NCBI RefSeq assembly: GCF_910592395.1
Contig: NC_088317.1
Coordinates: forward strand, 13,950,001-14,014,000
DNA length: 64,000 nucleotides
DNA from: Lineus longissimus
Lineage: Eukaryota > Nemertea > Pilidiophora > Heteronemertea > Lineidae
Direction: 5' to 3'
Positions 13,226 to 25,649 of the stretch are shown piece by piece. Numbering within the stretch: the first letter of the stretch is position 1; every line of letters begins with the position of its first letter. The notes beneath the pieces are model-generated. The model did no database searches. It worked only from the letters and a program-made list of their open reading frames with translations, and was not told the origin of the DNA. The position numbers were made by a program, and so were the translations under genes.

Positions 13226-13691
13226 TTGATGATTAATCCCCGTCATAGATCCATGCATGGACATTGCCTGGTGTGTTCTTGTACATCAGTAAAGGAAGTC
13301 TGATTGGTTATTTGTTCTCACCCTGACTTGGCCGATCCATTGTTCGGGAGGGTATAACCCAGTGTCAGTCTTTGCGTTTAGCTTGTAAAGTAATTCGATT
13401 TGGATCTTACCAGAATCACCTCGTTCTTAGCGTAAGAGAGTGCACAAAAGATGCACTCAAACGTCATAGCGTAGAGGGTCTACTTCGGAACGAAACTGAT
13501 GATGTGGTCATCTGAACTCGATCAGTACAACAGCGCAGCTGTAAATCACTGGTTACTATATACTATATACTATATGCATTTTCTTCTCACAGAAACTGTT
13601 CCTGAAGTTTAGAAAACACGGAACGAGATTGAGATTAAGTGTGCTCTCGGACGTGATGTGTAACATAATGAACTCCTTAAAGGACAATTGG

Positions 13692-13870
13692 CAATATTAA
13701 AGGGACAATATAGGCAGCAGCAAGGCAGGCAAGATAAAGTTACACAAAGTCGCCACCAAGGGTCTGAATCATAGTACGTCGGAATGATTCACGCTTGTGC
13801 GTGGATAATATTTAGTGGGTAATGTCATGACATTACCCAGTGCCCTTACTGTGTATATTAGCCACCTGAA
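13692..13870 (+). mobile_element. Truncated copy of a TTAA-target MITE
   Basis: It begins ATTAAAGGGACAATATAGGC and aligns along its length with the complete element at 18494-18702 (shared GGCAGGCAAG, AGTCGCC, GATTCAC, TATTTAGTG and CACCTGAAGATGG blocks). It lacks the right terminal repeat because the next foldback element starts at its end. Confidence 0.7.
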
Positions 13871-13875
13871 GATGG

Positions 13876-14326
13876 CCAAACCCAAATTTTCGCCAATGGT
13901 GGAGAATCTTCTCGGCTATTGAATGACGTGATAGTTGATATCAGGACCAATTGCATAACAAAGTTATTACATAATTTTGAGAGGCATCTATTTTTCACTT
14001 TTTGGTTGATGGATTTTTTTAAATCTCAAAATTTTCAGAATCTCAAAATTTTGATATTTTGATATATCATGAAAAGTAAGTGATATTTTCAAAAACTTTC
14101 TTCACAGAAAGTCTTAGCATTGTTATCTGTATGATGCAAGATTTATACTTCTCAAAATTATGTAATAACTTTGTTATGCAATTGGTCCTGATATCAACTA
14201 TCACGTCATTCGATAGCCAAGAAGATTCTCCACCATTGGCGAAAATTTGGGTTCAATAGGATAAGCCGTTTTTGAGAAAATGTGCAAAATCTAGTGTCCA
14301 TAAACTTTTGACCATGAGTGTACATG
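13876..14326. mobile_element. Foldback element, Tc1/mariner-like right end
   Basis: Two arms of about 105 bp (13,876-13,983 and 14,155-14,254) are inverted copies with few mismatches; both contain CACCATTGGCGAAAATTTGG on the appropriate strand. Outside the right arm is a further terminal segment ending GACCATGAGTGTA, typical in style of TA-inserting Tc1/mariner ends. The matching outer left segment is missing. There is no coding capacity. Confidence 0.75.
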
Positions 14327-14372
14327 TATATAAAAATGTACCAGCTATGCATTACAATTAATCTTAACATAA

Positions 14373-17300
14373 TCATGAAGATATATGGCGCGGTATGAAA
14401 GTGATAGCCATAGAATCAGCATCAAGGCCAGCATACGCAAACCGACAGAGTATTCTCTGAATTGGCAGAAAGGAAATCGAGCCTCCGAACTCAAAACGTT
14501 TACAACACCATATCTGACATGCTTGACTGATTTGCTCCTTGTTCTCGGATTCTCTGTACCATGACACAGCAGCAAAGTAATGTTGCTTTCGGATTCCATT
14601 CAAAGTAACAGCATGAGAAAAGTAGAAGTTCACTCTACATGGTCTGAATTGAACTGAACCATCATCAGTATGCACCCACGCAGCAACAACTCGAGCAGAT
14701 CTCAATGTCCTGTTTTCCATTTTAGAGCCATACCTTTCCCCAGCAATGTATAATGATCCAAATTTCTGGACAACTTCACTCGATGTAATACTTTCGCCTG
14801 TTGCTTCAATATTTGGATACATCTGCTGGTACACAAGATTGATCATGGGAATTTCCTCTTCCAATGAAAGAGTTGAATATTTACAGCCTGATGGAAATTT
14901 GAACACTTCATAATCCAGCCAATCAATAGAAGAATTTGCATTATTCCTGGCAAATTGTAAATTCAAAATGTTGCCAACATGGATTCTTGGCAAGTTTTTC
15001 TTTCTTTGTGGATCAAAAAAATTCGCAAATTCATCTCTGGCCATGTTGGGTAACTGAACACCTTGTGTGCATCGAAGCACATTAATCTTTCTCATGAATT
15101 GGATTTCTACACACCTGTTATTGTGAGTAAAGTTTCCGAGGTACCCATTGTATCTCTCAAAAGGAAAACACCAGAAAGACGGCATTGGACCAAAATCTAC
15201 TAAACACTCCTTAAGATGACAATGAAGATGCATATTTGGTGTGATGAATTCAGTACCATAAAGTTCTTGCACCTTCTTACAAAAATTAAGAAGAAGGAGG
15301 TCAGCCTTTAAGATTTCACGGTGTGAAACTGTTGGTCCTGACAATAATTTACATGCAAGTACAAATTTTTCCCAGCAACGAAAATGAGTTTCACCTAGTT
15401 GGTCATGTAAAGCATACAACGAAAACACAGTGGTCCAGTTTTTCCATTCAGCTGCAGTATAGCTACCATAATTTGATGATATTTTGGATGGTACTCTACC
15501 TATATCCGATGGAACTGTGACTGCACTGATACGGTCGACTATAGTGCTCAGTTTATCTTTGTCCAATAAACCCTCCTCAACCCACTTTTTGAACATACGT
15601 TTTGCAGTTCCTAAAAACAAATTGTGCATGCCATCTACCACAGAGAACCTCACAGCATCAAAATACTCTAGCTCAATGAGAACGCTGTAATAAGTACCAT
15701 ACTGCCGGGAAAGGTTGTTGAATTGTGTGACAGTTTTACTATTTTTAACTAACCGAGCATATCTGTTGTGCAAAACTTTCGTACGGACAGGCCAGGTTTG
15801 CCTATCAAAGCCACTATAATCTCTCTTCACACCAAAACCACCAGGAAAGGTTTTGTAACATCTGTTGCAACCCTTTTCACCCGCATGACCCTTAAATCCG
15901 GAAGCTTTTCTTGCAGCTGGAATATCAGCTACCACGGCAAGAAGAGCTGCCCGGTACAAAAGTGGAAAGGATGATGATGAGGTTTGAAGTCTAACCCCCC
16001 TCCAAAGTACCTGAAGTTCTCTCACCATGGGTTCAAAGAAATACTTTAGTGATGCAGGTTCTTTATCTAGAGCGGGAATTATACCTGCTACAATTACATT
16101 TTCCATCTTAAAGCGTATATCTCTAGGCAAGTTCATTATTACAAAATATATAGCACCAACAGAGTAATCTGACCTATTGTCAAAAGGTTGGAACCAATCG
16201 ATGTTCATCATCAGTCCCAAGTTTCTGCTATTACACAAGAATGGCTCACCATTATATGATTGGAATTCCTTCCATATAGCACCATCGTATACATCACGAT
16301 AATACCTTTTCTTCTACCGGGGTGTTAAAATCAACATGATTCTTCCATTCATCGCAAAGATCTGGAATTCCATTCCTCTGAAGAATGCGTTCAATATCAT
16401 TGATAATGCTTTTAAAACAAAATACCTTAATCGGATAAAATCTCACCCGACCCAACTTTGTTAATACTTTTTTAACGAGAGGAGAATTACAAATTTTACC
16501 TTGTCCCCTACCACCAAATACCTTGTTGTTGCAGAGTTTCCCCTTTTCAATACCACTGACAACTTCAGTGCACCTGTCAGGTGCATACAGCATTGTGCAT
16601 TTCGGACATACAACATACCGAGTAAAATCATCCCTGTCAATCTCTGCTAATTGTCGCAACATATACATGCTAGTTGGGAAAAGAACAGCGAATTCTGACA
16701 GATACCGGTGATCTACATTACAGCCAATGAAACTGAACAACTGGAAGTGGAATTGCAACAGCCATTCAACCGCATTGTCACTTACATTTACAGATGCCTG
16801 CCAGTATAAAATAAAGTATACAACATAGAATAATAGTGTGTTCACAAATTCACATTTTGATTTTCTCGTGCCAGTGTTATTTGCAGGTAGAATTCGGAAA
16901 TCTTCAAGCTCCTCATCTGAATCCTCCACGACTTCCTCGTCTTCCGATTCGGATAAACCTTCGTCCTGCTCGCATCGGTCGTCTTCACCAGCAGTACTTG
17001 AAACCTCGTCAACATCTTCATCACTGACAAATTCCATAAAGTCGTCATGATCCTACAAGATACAAACATCTCAATTAAGCTTACTGCCTTGCATGCTATC
17101 TTCAGTTTTCGTAATGGGAACGGGAATTAACTATTGGTTGAAGCAAATCAAGAGCCAAAATTAGTATGTCACACTAATCTATTTCTGTCAACATGCACAG
17201 GAACTCAAGTCAAGACTCTACTTAACTGTTGGGGAGAATTTGATTGCTGTTATGTGTTACCATGGAAAATAGGTCAATGTCAAAATGTTTCTACCTTGTA

Positions 17301-18189
17301 GATATGGGTGCAAACATGTTGATAACATGTGAAACGCTTTTAGCAACTGAAACCAGCTGTTGCATGGATTTAGCGCGACATAAGTCTAGAATACAATGGA
17401 ATAAGACACCAGTGTAAAGTACTTATACCTCACGGTGTTGTTCAGTATAAGCTCCCTGAAAGGTGAGCTACAAGTAGAAACTTGAGGTTTAACTTACGAT
17501 AATATGGTCAGCTGCTGGAACTGCTGCTGCAGCTAATTGTTCAAATCATCTAGCCCATCACCTTCAACTGCATTCAATGCATTATCTTCAAATTGGGACG
17601 CAACAGATACATGTACAGCTGAAAAAAAATGTGGACATTTAACCAAAATGGAACAGCCATGCTTGGACCATTGTCACGATTGTGCTATTTTGATAAAACT
17701 TTGGTTGAGATTATTGGCATAATAAGACATTCCTTGTATCATCATTAGAAGTTCCTGTGATAAATTGTCTTCAGCTTGAGCCACTTTGTGGCAAAGTCCA
17801 GGACCAGTTTCTAAGACTGTAACTTGACACACACCAGCTAAACTGACTTGATGTCTACTATGTTTTGGTCAAGAAACGTGACCCTGTTTTCAAACAATTA
17901 ATGAATCTAGAAGGACAGGATGATTGACAGCTAGCAATGAATGGTACTTACAGTCGTCAGAGTCAGAGGATGAGCTTATATCTTCAAACGGATTGTACCC
18001 AGCAGCTCTATGTCGTGTCAGTTTGGGCAGGAAGCCAGCACGTGCATTGAAACGGGACACTTCATGATGCTTCCAAGCATTGTTTTCGAAATCATAGTAT
18101 AACAGTTTGTGACGTGAGAAGGTTCTCTTCTTAAAGTCCATATCACACATTTCACAATGGTACAGTTTATCCTTCGAGTTGGAAGCCAT
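14373..18189 (-). pseudogene. CACTA/EnSpm (Tnp2-type) transposase, frameshifted
   Basis: Exons: 18189-17952 (N-terminal C2H2-like motif CEMC...H), 17618-17498, and 17052 down to 14373. The large block contains NIDWFQPF, YSVGAIY and NLPRDIR, hallmarks of Tnp2-family transposases of CACTA elements, plus upstream CPKC and CNN/CNS cysteine pairs. Splice sites are clean (GTAAGT donors, TTTTTTTTCAG acceptor). Two one-base shifts break the frame. In exon 2 one base is missing near 17,530, recognised because exon phases only agree if it is restored. Near 16,306 an extra base in an A4 run leads to a stop at 16294-16296. An intact protein would be about 1,000 residues. The element's CACTA termini were not found. 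Sequencing error is an alternative for each shift. Confidence 0.85.
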
Positions 18190-18493
18190 TCTGTAAAACG
18201 CAAAAACATCCTTTTTTACAGGCAATGTGGAAGAGTGAAAACTAACAACACCATTAATATGATTCCACAAAATGCAACAATGACTCGTCAAACCAGTCTT
18301 AGTGTACACTGCATTTCCCCTTTGAGCAACATGCAATGGTGCATACTGGTACATGTACTGCTTCAATTCAATTCAGACCATGTGGGGTGAACTAAGACTT
18401 TTCTAATGTTGCCAATTTGAATGGAAATTGGCCAACATTGTTCATGTAAAAACGGACATCAAGCAATGGATCACATTTAAAAGAATGTTTTAA

Positions 18494-18702
18494 AGGGACA
18501 ATTAGGCAGTAGCTAGGCAGGCAAGTTAAAGTTGCACATAGTCGCCAGTAGGGGTCTCTCACACCAGTAAGTCGAAATGATTCACACCTGAACCAGGAAT
18601 GTATTTAGTGCTGCATCTGAGATGACCTTGTGGCCTTATTGTGTATATTTGTCACCTGAAGATGGTCAAATAAGCCCCTCTGCTCCTGCCTATAGTCCCC
18701 CT
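18494..18702 (+). mobile_element. Complete TTAA-target MITE
   Basis: Flanked by TTAA on both sides (18490-18493 and 18703-18706). Left terminus AGGGACAATTAGGCAG; right terminus on the other strand AGGGGGACTATAGGCAG. It is about 209 bp with no ORF. A truncated relative lies at 13692. It sits upstream of the CACTA transposase start. Confidence 0.8.
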
Positions 18703-18743
18703 TTAAAACTGAGATGACAGAGGGAAGAATTATACATTTAGTA

Positions 18744-19112
18744 CAGTCCTGATCATATTAATATCAACACCTACTTCATATGATATTTCGCAAACTAATG
18801 GACAAAATTCAATGCGGTTTTCAGCATTATCAGATATTTTGTTTTCTAATCATGCATTACCAGTATGGATGTGATTGCATCAGTTATTCATTCTCCAATC
18901 GGCCATTTAAAATAGTTTTTTTGTAAGGGTTTTTTAAATGGCAAAATGAAAAACAAACTTATGTAATCACTAAATCAGTCACATTCCTGCTAGAATGTGC
19001 GATGAAACAACAAAATTTCTGATAATATGGTGAAAACCGCATTGAATTTTGTCCATTAGTTTGCGAAATATCGTGTGAAGTAGGTGTTGATATTGCCATA
19101 TGATCAGGACTG
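18744..19112. mobile_element. Foldback MITE with CAGTCCTGATCATAT ends
   Basis: The left arm (18,744-18,835) and right arm (19,005-19,112) are inverted copies over about 95 bp, sharing TTTCGCAAACTAATGGAC and AATTCAATGCGGTTTTCA. TA precedes the left end as in Tc1/mariner-type insertion; the right flank no longer matches. It ends 31 bp beyond the stop of the kinase gene, so it lies in that gene's 3' region. Confidence 0.85.
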
Positions 19113-19143
19113 CTCATTGGATGCTGTACATTTTGTTTGATCA

Positions 19144-20598
19144 TTAATTTGATAAAAGCATGGCACTCAATATAGAATCAAGTCTTCTCAAAAGAACCAC
19201 TGTAGTTGGCCTGCCAGATGGTAAATAGTCTTTACATTCCTTCGCCAAATCTCGAAATTGTTGAACGTCCCGTGCATACCCAACACTTTTCAGGATCCTC
19301 CCAAATGAATATACATCAGTAGCAGGGCACTGCTTTGAGTTTGGCACGTTCGTCAACTCATGAGCCAAATGCCGGAATCTTAAATTGCGTTGTTTTTGGT
19401 CTTGACTTCCTGGCACAACGTTATACACAACCGGATTATCCACAGGTGTAGCCTTCCCAAAATCAATGATTTTGGGGGAAATTCCCTTCCGAAAAGAATA
19501 GCGAGCAACAAGCACATTGTTTTCTTTCAGATCATTGTGGAGAATATTCTTGCTGTGCATGAAGTCTATACCGCTCATAAGGTCATTAAAGAAACTGACC
19601 CAGCACTCTACATCAATGCTCATATTCTTCATATTTGAGTAAACAGTTTCAGAAATATAAGTAGAATCACCATGAGTACCAACAAACTCCATCACAATAG
19701 ATTTAGTGTCAAGAATCCCGTAAATAAATAGAAAGGACGGATGTTGACATAACAACTGCATGATCTGCGCTTCTTGGATCAGCTTGGAGCCATTCGCTTC
19801 TTTTAAAGTTTTAACGGCAACAACTGTGTCCAAAAAGATCATCTTCCCAAGATGCACTGACCCAAATGTCCCCGCCCCAAGAAAAACGCGATCATTATTC
19901 TCCTGCAGGACATCAGCCACAACTGCGCTGGATAGCTGTGTTGTCACTGGAAGTGAACCAAAAAACCTGTTTCTGTTTGAACAAGAAGGAAGCAAGATTG
20001 TTTTTCTGCTTGCTTTTGACAACTGTGGTGTTGAGGTTTGTTTAAAAGACTGAGGTGGCTTCAGTCGTGTCAACAACTGCGTCCTGAGGCCGTTTATCTT
20101 TCTCTTTGAATCGACCACTTGTATCCTTAAAGAAGCCACTTCCTCAGCTTTCTCTTTCTCGTGCTGTTCAGCTTTAAGTTTTTTCAATGCCTTTTTCTTC
20201 TTAAGCTTTTCTTTCAATGCTTTCCTGTGCTTTTTTTTCACTAAATCTGATCGTACATGTTTTGAGTCCTTTGAAGACATCATTTCTACAGGTAGCATCT
20301 CCTGTGAAATAAACAGTATGATCTACCAGTAATATTTTACAAATATATCCCACCGTTTCAAAAATTATTACACAATTATCATTATCATCAAAACACTTAA
20401 GAAGAGTAACTTACAGACTGTTAGTTATACTTACACCAAAATAATCTGGCTTCTTAATCAAATCAACCGCGCTTTTCTCAGGTGCAGGGACTATTCACAT
20501 TGTACTGCATTGAACAAAGTATATATCAAGTGTAGGCTAATTGACCAACCTTTTGTTTCAACTTTTGTTTCACCAGCTGGGACTTCTTCAATTTTCAT
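19144..20598 (-). CDS. Protein kinase with basic coiled-coil N-terminus
   Basis: The main exon, 20301-19144, carries a Lys/Glu-rich coiled coil (first ~90 residues) and a kinase domain: glycine loop GAGTFGSVHLG, VAVK lysine, alpha-C glutamate in LIQEAQ, catalytic HNDLKENN (Asn instead of the usual Arg of HRD), DFG in IIDFGKA, and TDVYSFG. The full catalytic set suggests an active kinase; HND and the overall form resemble tyrosine-kinase-like or Tyr kinases. Two short upstream exons (20598-20550 starting ATG, 20490-20435 with a GTAAGT donor) fit in phase, giving about 420 residues, but the first donor (GTTGGT) is weak. It lies upstream of the CACTA transposase on the same strand. Whether it is a host gene or transposon cargo cannot be decided here. 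Confidence 0.75.
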
Positions 20599-21044
20599 CA
20601 AATTTCACAGGCAGTGGATCAGTCTGGAGGTGGAGGCACACTGCCACAGCAATTGACAGCAAACAGTAACGTCAAGTTAGAGGACTGAAAGAGACAGAAG
20701 ACGAGGTGTGACCAATTATGATCACCCAACAATTTTTGTGAACATCTGATCATGAAACAGGATGTACTACTGCAGAGGTGCATTGTGGGACGGCTTTTTC
20801 TGAGAAACACATGCTATGAATTTTAAAACAATTTATTTTTGTTATTCTATCATTTAGAAGACTATTTTTTATGGTTGGTGTTATAATTAGGCCTATGATT
20901 ATAAGATATGGAATTATTTATAGGATAAAAATAGGTTTCATTTTTGACCTTCACCTTCCACCTCGTGTCATTTTGCCGCCGATTTCAACCATCACACCAT
21001 TACTATCTTATATTTCTCCAATTTATTTGTTTTTTTACGCTAAA
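20599..21044. other. Divergent intergenic region
   Basis: It separates the minus-strand kinase gene from the plus-strand coiled-coil gene and could hold promoters for both. It is AT-rich, with no convincing core promoter motif recognised. Confidence 0.4.
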
Positions 21045-24000
21045 ATGGCTAATGAAAGAGTGGTACCTCCATCCATAAATGACCGGTGTGTTCTCCTCCT
21101 CGAGAAAAGCATTGAGGAGTCTCAAAAACAGAGGGAGGAGAACAGAAAAATATTGGGGTTGTTGGAGGAAGAAAGGCGACAGAACGCTGAACTGCTCAAG
21201 AAAATTCAGGCACAAAGCGAGAAGACACCGAGTCCTAGCTGTTCCGGTAAACGAAAACAAAAGCAGAAGCTGCAGATTTCGTCAATTTGCCAGGTTAGAA
21301 TGTTTACATTTTACTAATTTACAATTTACATCTAGCCTAGGGCCTACCAGTACATGATGATGATCTAAGATCTAGCCTAGGCTCTGGCTGATATACTCAT
21401 ATAGGCCTAGGCCTAGTACATGATCTAGCATTGTCTGTCATTCATTGTTGTCTATATAGGCCTAGATCCACATGCCCTTGGGTCGGGAGTGGGACAACGT
21501 TTGCATAACCATAACATAGTGTTGGCCGTCGTAACGTCACCACGCATTTTACATTTAAACATTACCGTGACGCGACGTCTTCGTAAACGTTCTGGGAAAC
21601 ATTGCCCCACTTAACTGTCCACGTAGGCGTTGGAAGTTATTGTTTTGCCACGTCATGAGAAGATTGTGTATTAGATCGCCAATTTTTGAAGGGAATTAGC
21701 GTCATGACGTAAATGGCGATAAAAGGCACAAGTGGCGATATTACGAGTTCTGACGTTAGGCCATTTTGTAGGACTAGGCCTAGGCCTACACCCCCTAGCA
21801 TTTTGCCTACCTAGTCAGTCGGATTCATAAGTAAATGTCACCGACACTGCCCTTTTGGGTCACTGCGCAAAAACTACTGGGCCGATTTCTTGAATACTGT
21901 GGCATCTCGGCTGGTGGAGTTTGGACTTGGCCATGGAGGCGCCTCTTGACCTTGTTCTTTGGTCGCTTCCTTCTTGGTGCAGTGCACAAAATACACATCA
22001 TAACGACAACGTATGCCCATGGAATAAAATAAATGAATTTCTAAACAATGAACTTCTAATCCATTCCTCATGGGTTTCCATGATGTGACGTCCATGAGAA
22101 AAGTAAAGCCCGGTTAAACCCCCTACCATGGTGGTTACAAAAGCAAGCTTATTTTGTGCCATTTCTTTCCAGAGGAAGACCAGAGACATCTACAAAGAAC
22201 TTGCCAAGAAGGATGACTTTGATGGTTACAACTTTGAAGAAATGTAAGTACATTGATTGACATGGTTGATAAAATGTGACTTTGTCGGACTCAAGGGCAA
22301 GTTGTACTGCCTTGCATCTGGTTGAAATGGATTTGAGGCATACAGGAAAGGGATGAATGTATTGATTTTCGGTTTGTTTCTGTTTCATTTAGTAATTCTA
22401 TTCTATCAGGATTAGGATTAGGAATGATGCTGGTGAAGTCCCTGCTGAATACCAACAAAATTTATCTTAACAAATGGTGGCAATGGCATAGCCTATGGAC
22501 TAGTGTGTGAGAATGAATCGCAACAAATGATGTCGATGTTGAATAAATACCAACAAATTCATCCTAACATATGTGACGTCGATCACTGGTCAAGTGCGGT
22601 GCTGTGCTAAACCGGTGTGAACTCTTTAAGTGCGGTTCTGTGCTAAAAAGAGAGTTGCATATCGCAGTGTGTTCTTCGTTGATATTTTTTTCAACATTCA
22701 CTTCAATCCTTTGGTGAATTGATCCATGTTGTAGTTATCACTGATGATTGATATGATTCAAGGTGACTGGGCCTCAATCAAAGATTTATTTTAGCAGTAT
22801 TAGGTACAATGTAAGTACCATCCCATGTTGGGATCAAATACTTTTCAGCAATACTAATACCCTTTGATTCAATTCAAAATATGTTTTTCACCTGTGCATG
22901 TTGAATAAATGTTGAATAAATACCAACAAATTCATCCTAACATATGTGACGTCGATCACTGGTCAAGTGCGGTGCTGTGCTAAACCGGTGTGAACTCTTT
23001 AAGTGCGGTTCTGTGCTAAAAAGAGAGTTGCATATCGCAGTGTGTTCTTCGTTGATATTTTTTTCAACATTCACTTCAATCCTTTGATGAATCAGATCCA
23101 CTGATGATATGATTCAAGGCGACTGGGCCTCAATCAAAGATTTATTTCAGTAGTATTAGGTACAGTGTAAGTACCATCCCATGTTGGGATCAAATACTTT
23201 TCAGCAATACTAATACCCTTTGATTCAATTCAAAATATGTTTTTCACCTGTGCACAATGCAGATCCACAGTTATTAGAATGTTTCAAAACTGTGTGTAAT
23301 TTCATTGGTTTTATCTCACCAATGTGTGGTCAAAGCAATTATATCCCTACCAGAACAGTGCACTAAGTTTAACATTTATTTTAATGTCATCACACAAACT
23401 CCAATTAATGTCAGATCAGTGATTGCAATCCTTAGCCAAATTAAATGTTCATGATAATGCATTAAGAATCGGATCTGACCAAAATTCACTGTCACAGAGG
23501 TCATGTGACCTAGGGCATAACGTGTACAAAGTTTCGAGTTCATCATAGCACCAGCGGTTAAGAAACGTGCCACAGGATACGACGACGGACACCGGGCTAA
23601 TTTTATAGACTCCCCTAACGATTAGCCAAAACATGTGTTAGTACAGACATGAGACTGGTACTGTAAACCCTGAAATTTTTGTGAGAAAGTTTCAAAACGA
23701 GTGAATCGAGGAAAAATTCAACCTCTGTTTTTAATGCCCCTAGCCATTTCATTTACTTTTTAAATTAATTGCCTCTTTTCTCAGGTTTAATTCTGCCACC
23801 AACAAGGACGTCACCCAGCGCATCATCAAGGCTGTGATTGATGTCAGTGGGAAAGGCGACTTTCCACATTTGCATATTGAAGGTAGGTTTTTGTATTGCA
23901 ACACCAGTAACATGAGTAAGCAGAAAAGTTCTTCAAAAAAATACAGTTTCACGTTTGTGAATGCTACAGTTGTGATTCAGTCTTCTAGAAACAACTGTGA

Positions 24001-25147
24001 AACAAGACAACTACATGTACCCACTGCTGGTCCTTCTCAAAAACAATATTCTCACAACCAGGCAATTCCTGTTTTTTGTACATGTACATGTAGTTCAGTT
24101 AAATCACTTTGATTTTGAATATCTTGCCAGGCGATTATTGCTAGAATAGAAATGCCTGACGTTGAAAAGATTTGAGTGTTGTTGGTGACATGATGATGCG
24201 AGATAAGGTGCAAGAGGCTACTTTTGCAAGTCCTGGCTATATATTTTACTATTCATTACAAATTTAATTACATTTGCCCTTTGCCGCCACCTGCAAAAAG
24301 TTCCATTGTTGCTCCTTTGTAATTGATACGATTATCGTTACAGAGGCATTAAGGATCTACTTCAGAAGCCTGAGAGATCAACATAAACGTCAATCGAAGG
24401 GGATAGACAATGCCCATAAGATTAAGTGCCGCCGGCAAATACGTCTTAGAGAGGTTAGTATTTTTTGATTGACTGCCAGCCGTTTTTGAAATGTCTGATC
24501 CCATGCTGGATTGATTAAGCGTACACAGAAAATTACTACTTGTATCATTGGTGGACAGTTGCTAAATATGGTCCAATCTGCAGGCTGCTTGGTAGCTTGT
24601 TGAAATTCTATTTGTCTTAGATTGTTGCAGTACATCTTGCATCTCGGAGGTTAGTTATGCAAATTGATGATGCAGAGTGCACAATGCCCTGCTGGAGTGT
24701 ACAGTACACCCGTTGCACTAGAAAGTGAAAGTATTGCATGCAATTTTGGTGTGTTTTCCCTTGTATTTTGCAGAAGTGTGAACAACTCGAAAGAGCTTTG
24801 CAAGTGAGTGGTTGGGATGAAGACGCATGAGGAAAGCAGAAGGAATCATGGCCCCCGAATTTATGAGTTCCGAAGAAAGTGACGTTGAGATAAGTGATAA
24901 GACTGGGATTGAAACCAATGTTTTTGTTGTCAAACGCCTGAAGTGGGAATCGAAGAAAATGCGCAGCATAAAAAAGAAGTTACGCAAAATCTGTGATGAG
25001 TCACGTTCATCAAGACAAACCAAGATGATGACAACAAGAGTGCGGGACAGGATTTATTCAAATCGGCCAGCTCCTGCAGCTGCTCATGCGCTAAGCTGGA
25101 CTGTGCGTTCGGCCGAGGAACGACCAACCAACCTCGAGCAGCAGTAA
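21045..25147 (+). CDS. Five-exon coiled-coil protein of unknown function (last exon shifted)
   Basis: Exons 21045-21293, 22173-22243, 23785-23882, 24344-24453 and 24774 onward join in frame with good GT-AG sites. The start ATG opens a helix rich in Glu/Gln/Lys (about residues 10-60), then a short basic segment, a GKGDFPHLHIE stretch and a Lys/Arg-rich region. In the last exon the frame reaches TGA at 24828-24830. A second frame from 24827 continues to 25147 with the acidic SSEESD motif, a basic segment and a Pro/Ala tail. The two parts would join if one base were added near 24826, so either a frameshift occurred or a short intron is missed. I do not recognise the family. The 3' region is occupied by a MITE from 25190. 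Confidence 0.7.
22537..23254 (+). repeat. Tandem duplication, 373-bp period
   Basis: Two adjacent copies start at 22537 and 22910 with the shared TGTTGAATAAATACCAAC and remain nearly identical to about 23254, apart from a 25-30-bp deletion and scattered changes in copy 2. It lies inside intron 2 of the coiled-coil gene. Confidence 0.95.
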
Positions 25148-25189
25148 TCACTTATGCTTTGGTGTGGCGTACTATTCATATGTAATATA

Positions 25190-25616
25190 CAGTGGGTACT
25201 TAATTTGCTGGTTTTGTGGCATGATTGACTGACCCCAGGATTTCCTCATTAAATTTTGCATTTTAGGACCGCAACGGGTTATATAATTATAAAGAAGGAC
25301 ATTTCCCAATAGTCACGACTTTTCAATAAGTAGCGACGTATGTTTCATGTTATTTTATTTTCCGTATGTCATTTGAGAAAAGGCTCATTTGTCTGTATTG
25401 GAAAGTGTTGATGCCCTAGTAAAGTAGGAACCATGAAAAAGTTGTAACGGACCCTGATTCCATGAACCTGATGATTGTCTGTTACATGAAGGCCGAATGC
25501 TTCACTTGTTAAAAATGGTAAACCGGGCTTATTTCCAAGGCCTAGCCCCTCTTCTAGACCTCACTCATCTTGACTTAGTAAATTCTAGGAAAGAGCAGTT
25601 AATCGAGTACCCACTG
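25190..25616. mobile_element. MITE with CAGTGGGTACT ends, TA target
   Basis: CAGTGGGTACTTAATT at the left and its inverted counterpart (GAGTACCCACTG) at the right, each bordered by TA. 427 bp without coding capacity. It begins 43 bp after the stop of the coiled-coil gene and probably lies in its 3' UTR. Confidence 0.75.
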
Positions 25617-25649
25617 TAATTATTCTATTATTAAGTTTGTTGGAAAAAT

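Noticed and set aside
16838-17050. Ser-rich plus-strand ORF
   Set aside because: Antisense of the acidic stretch in the CACTA transposase exon.
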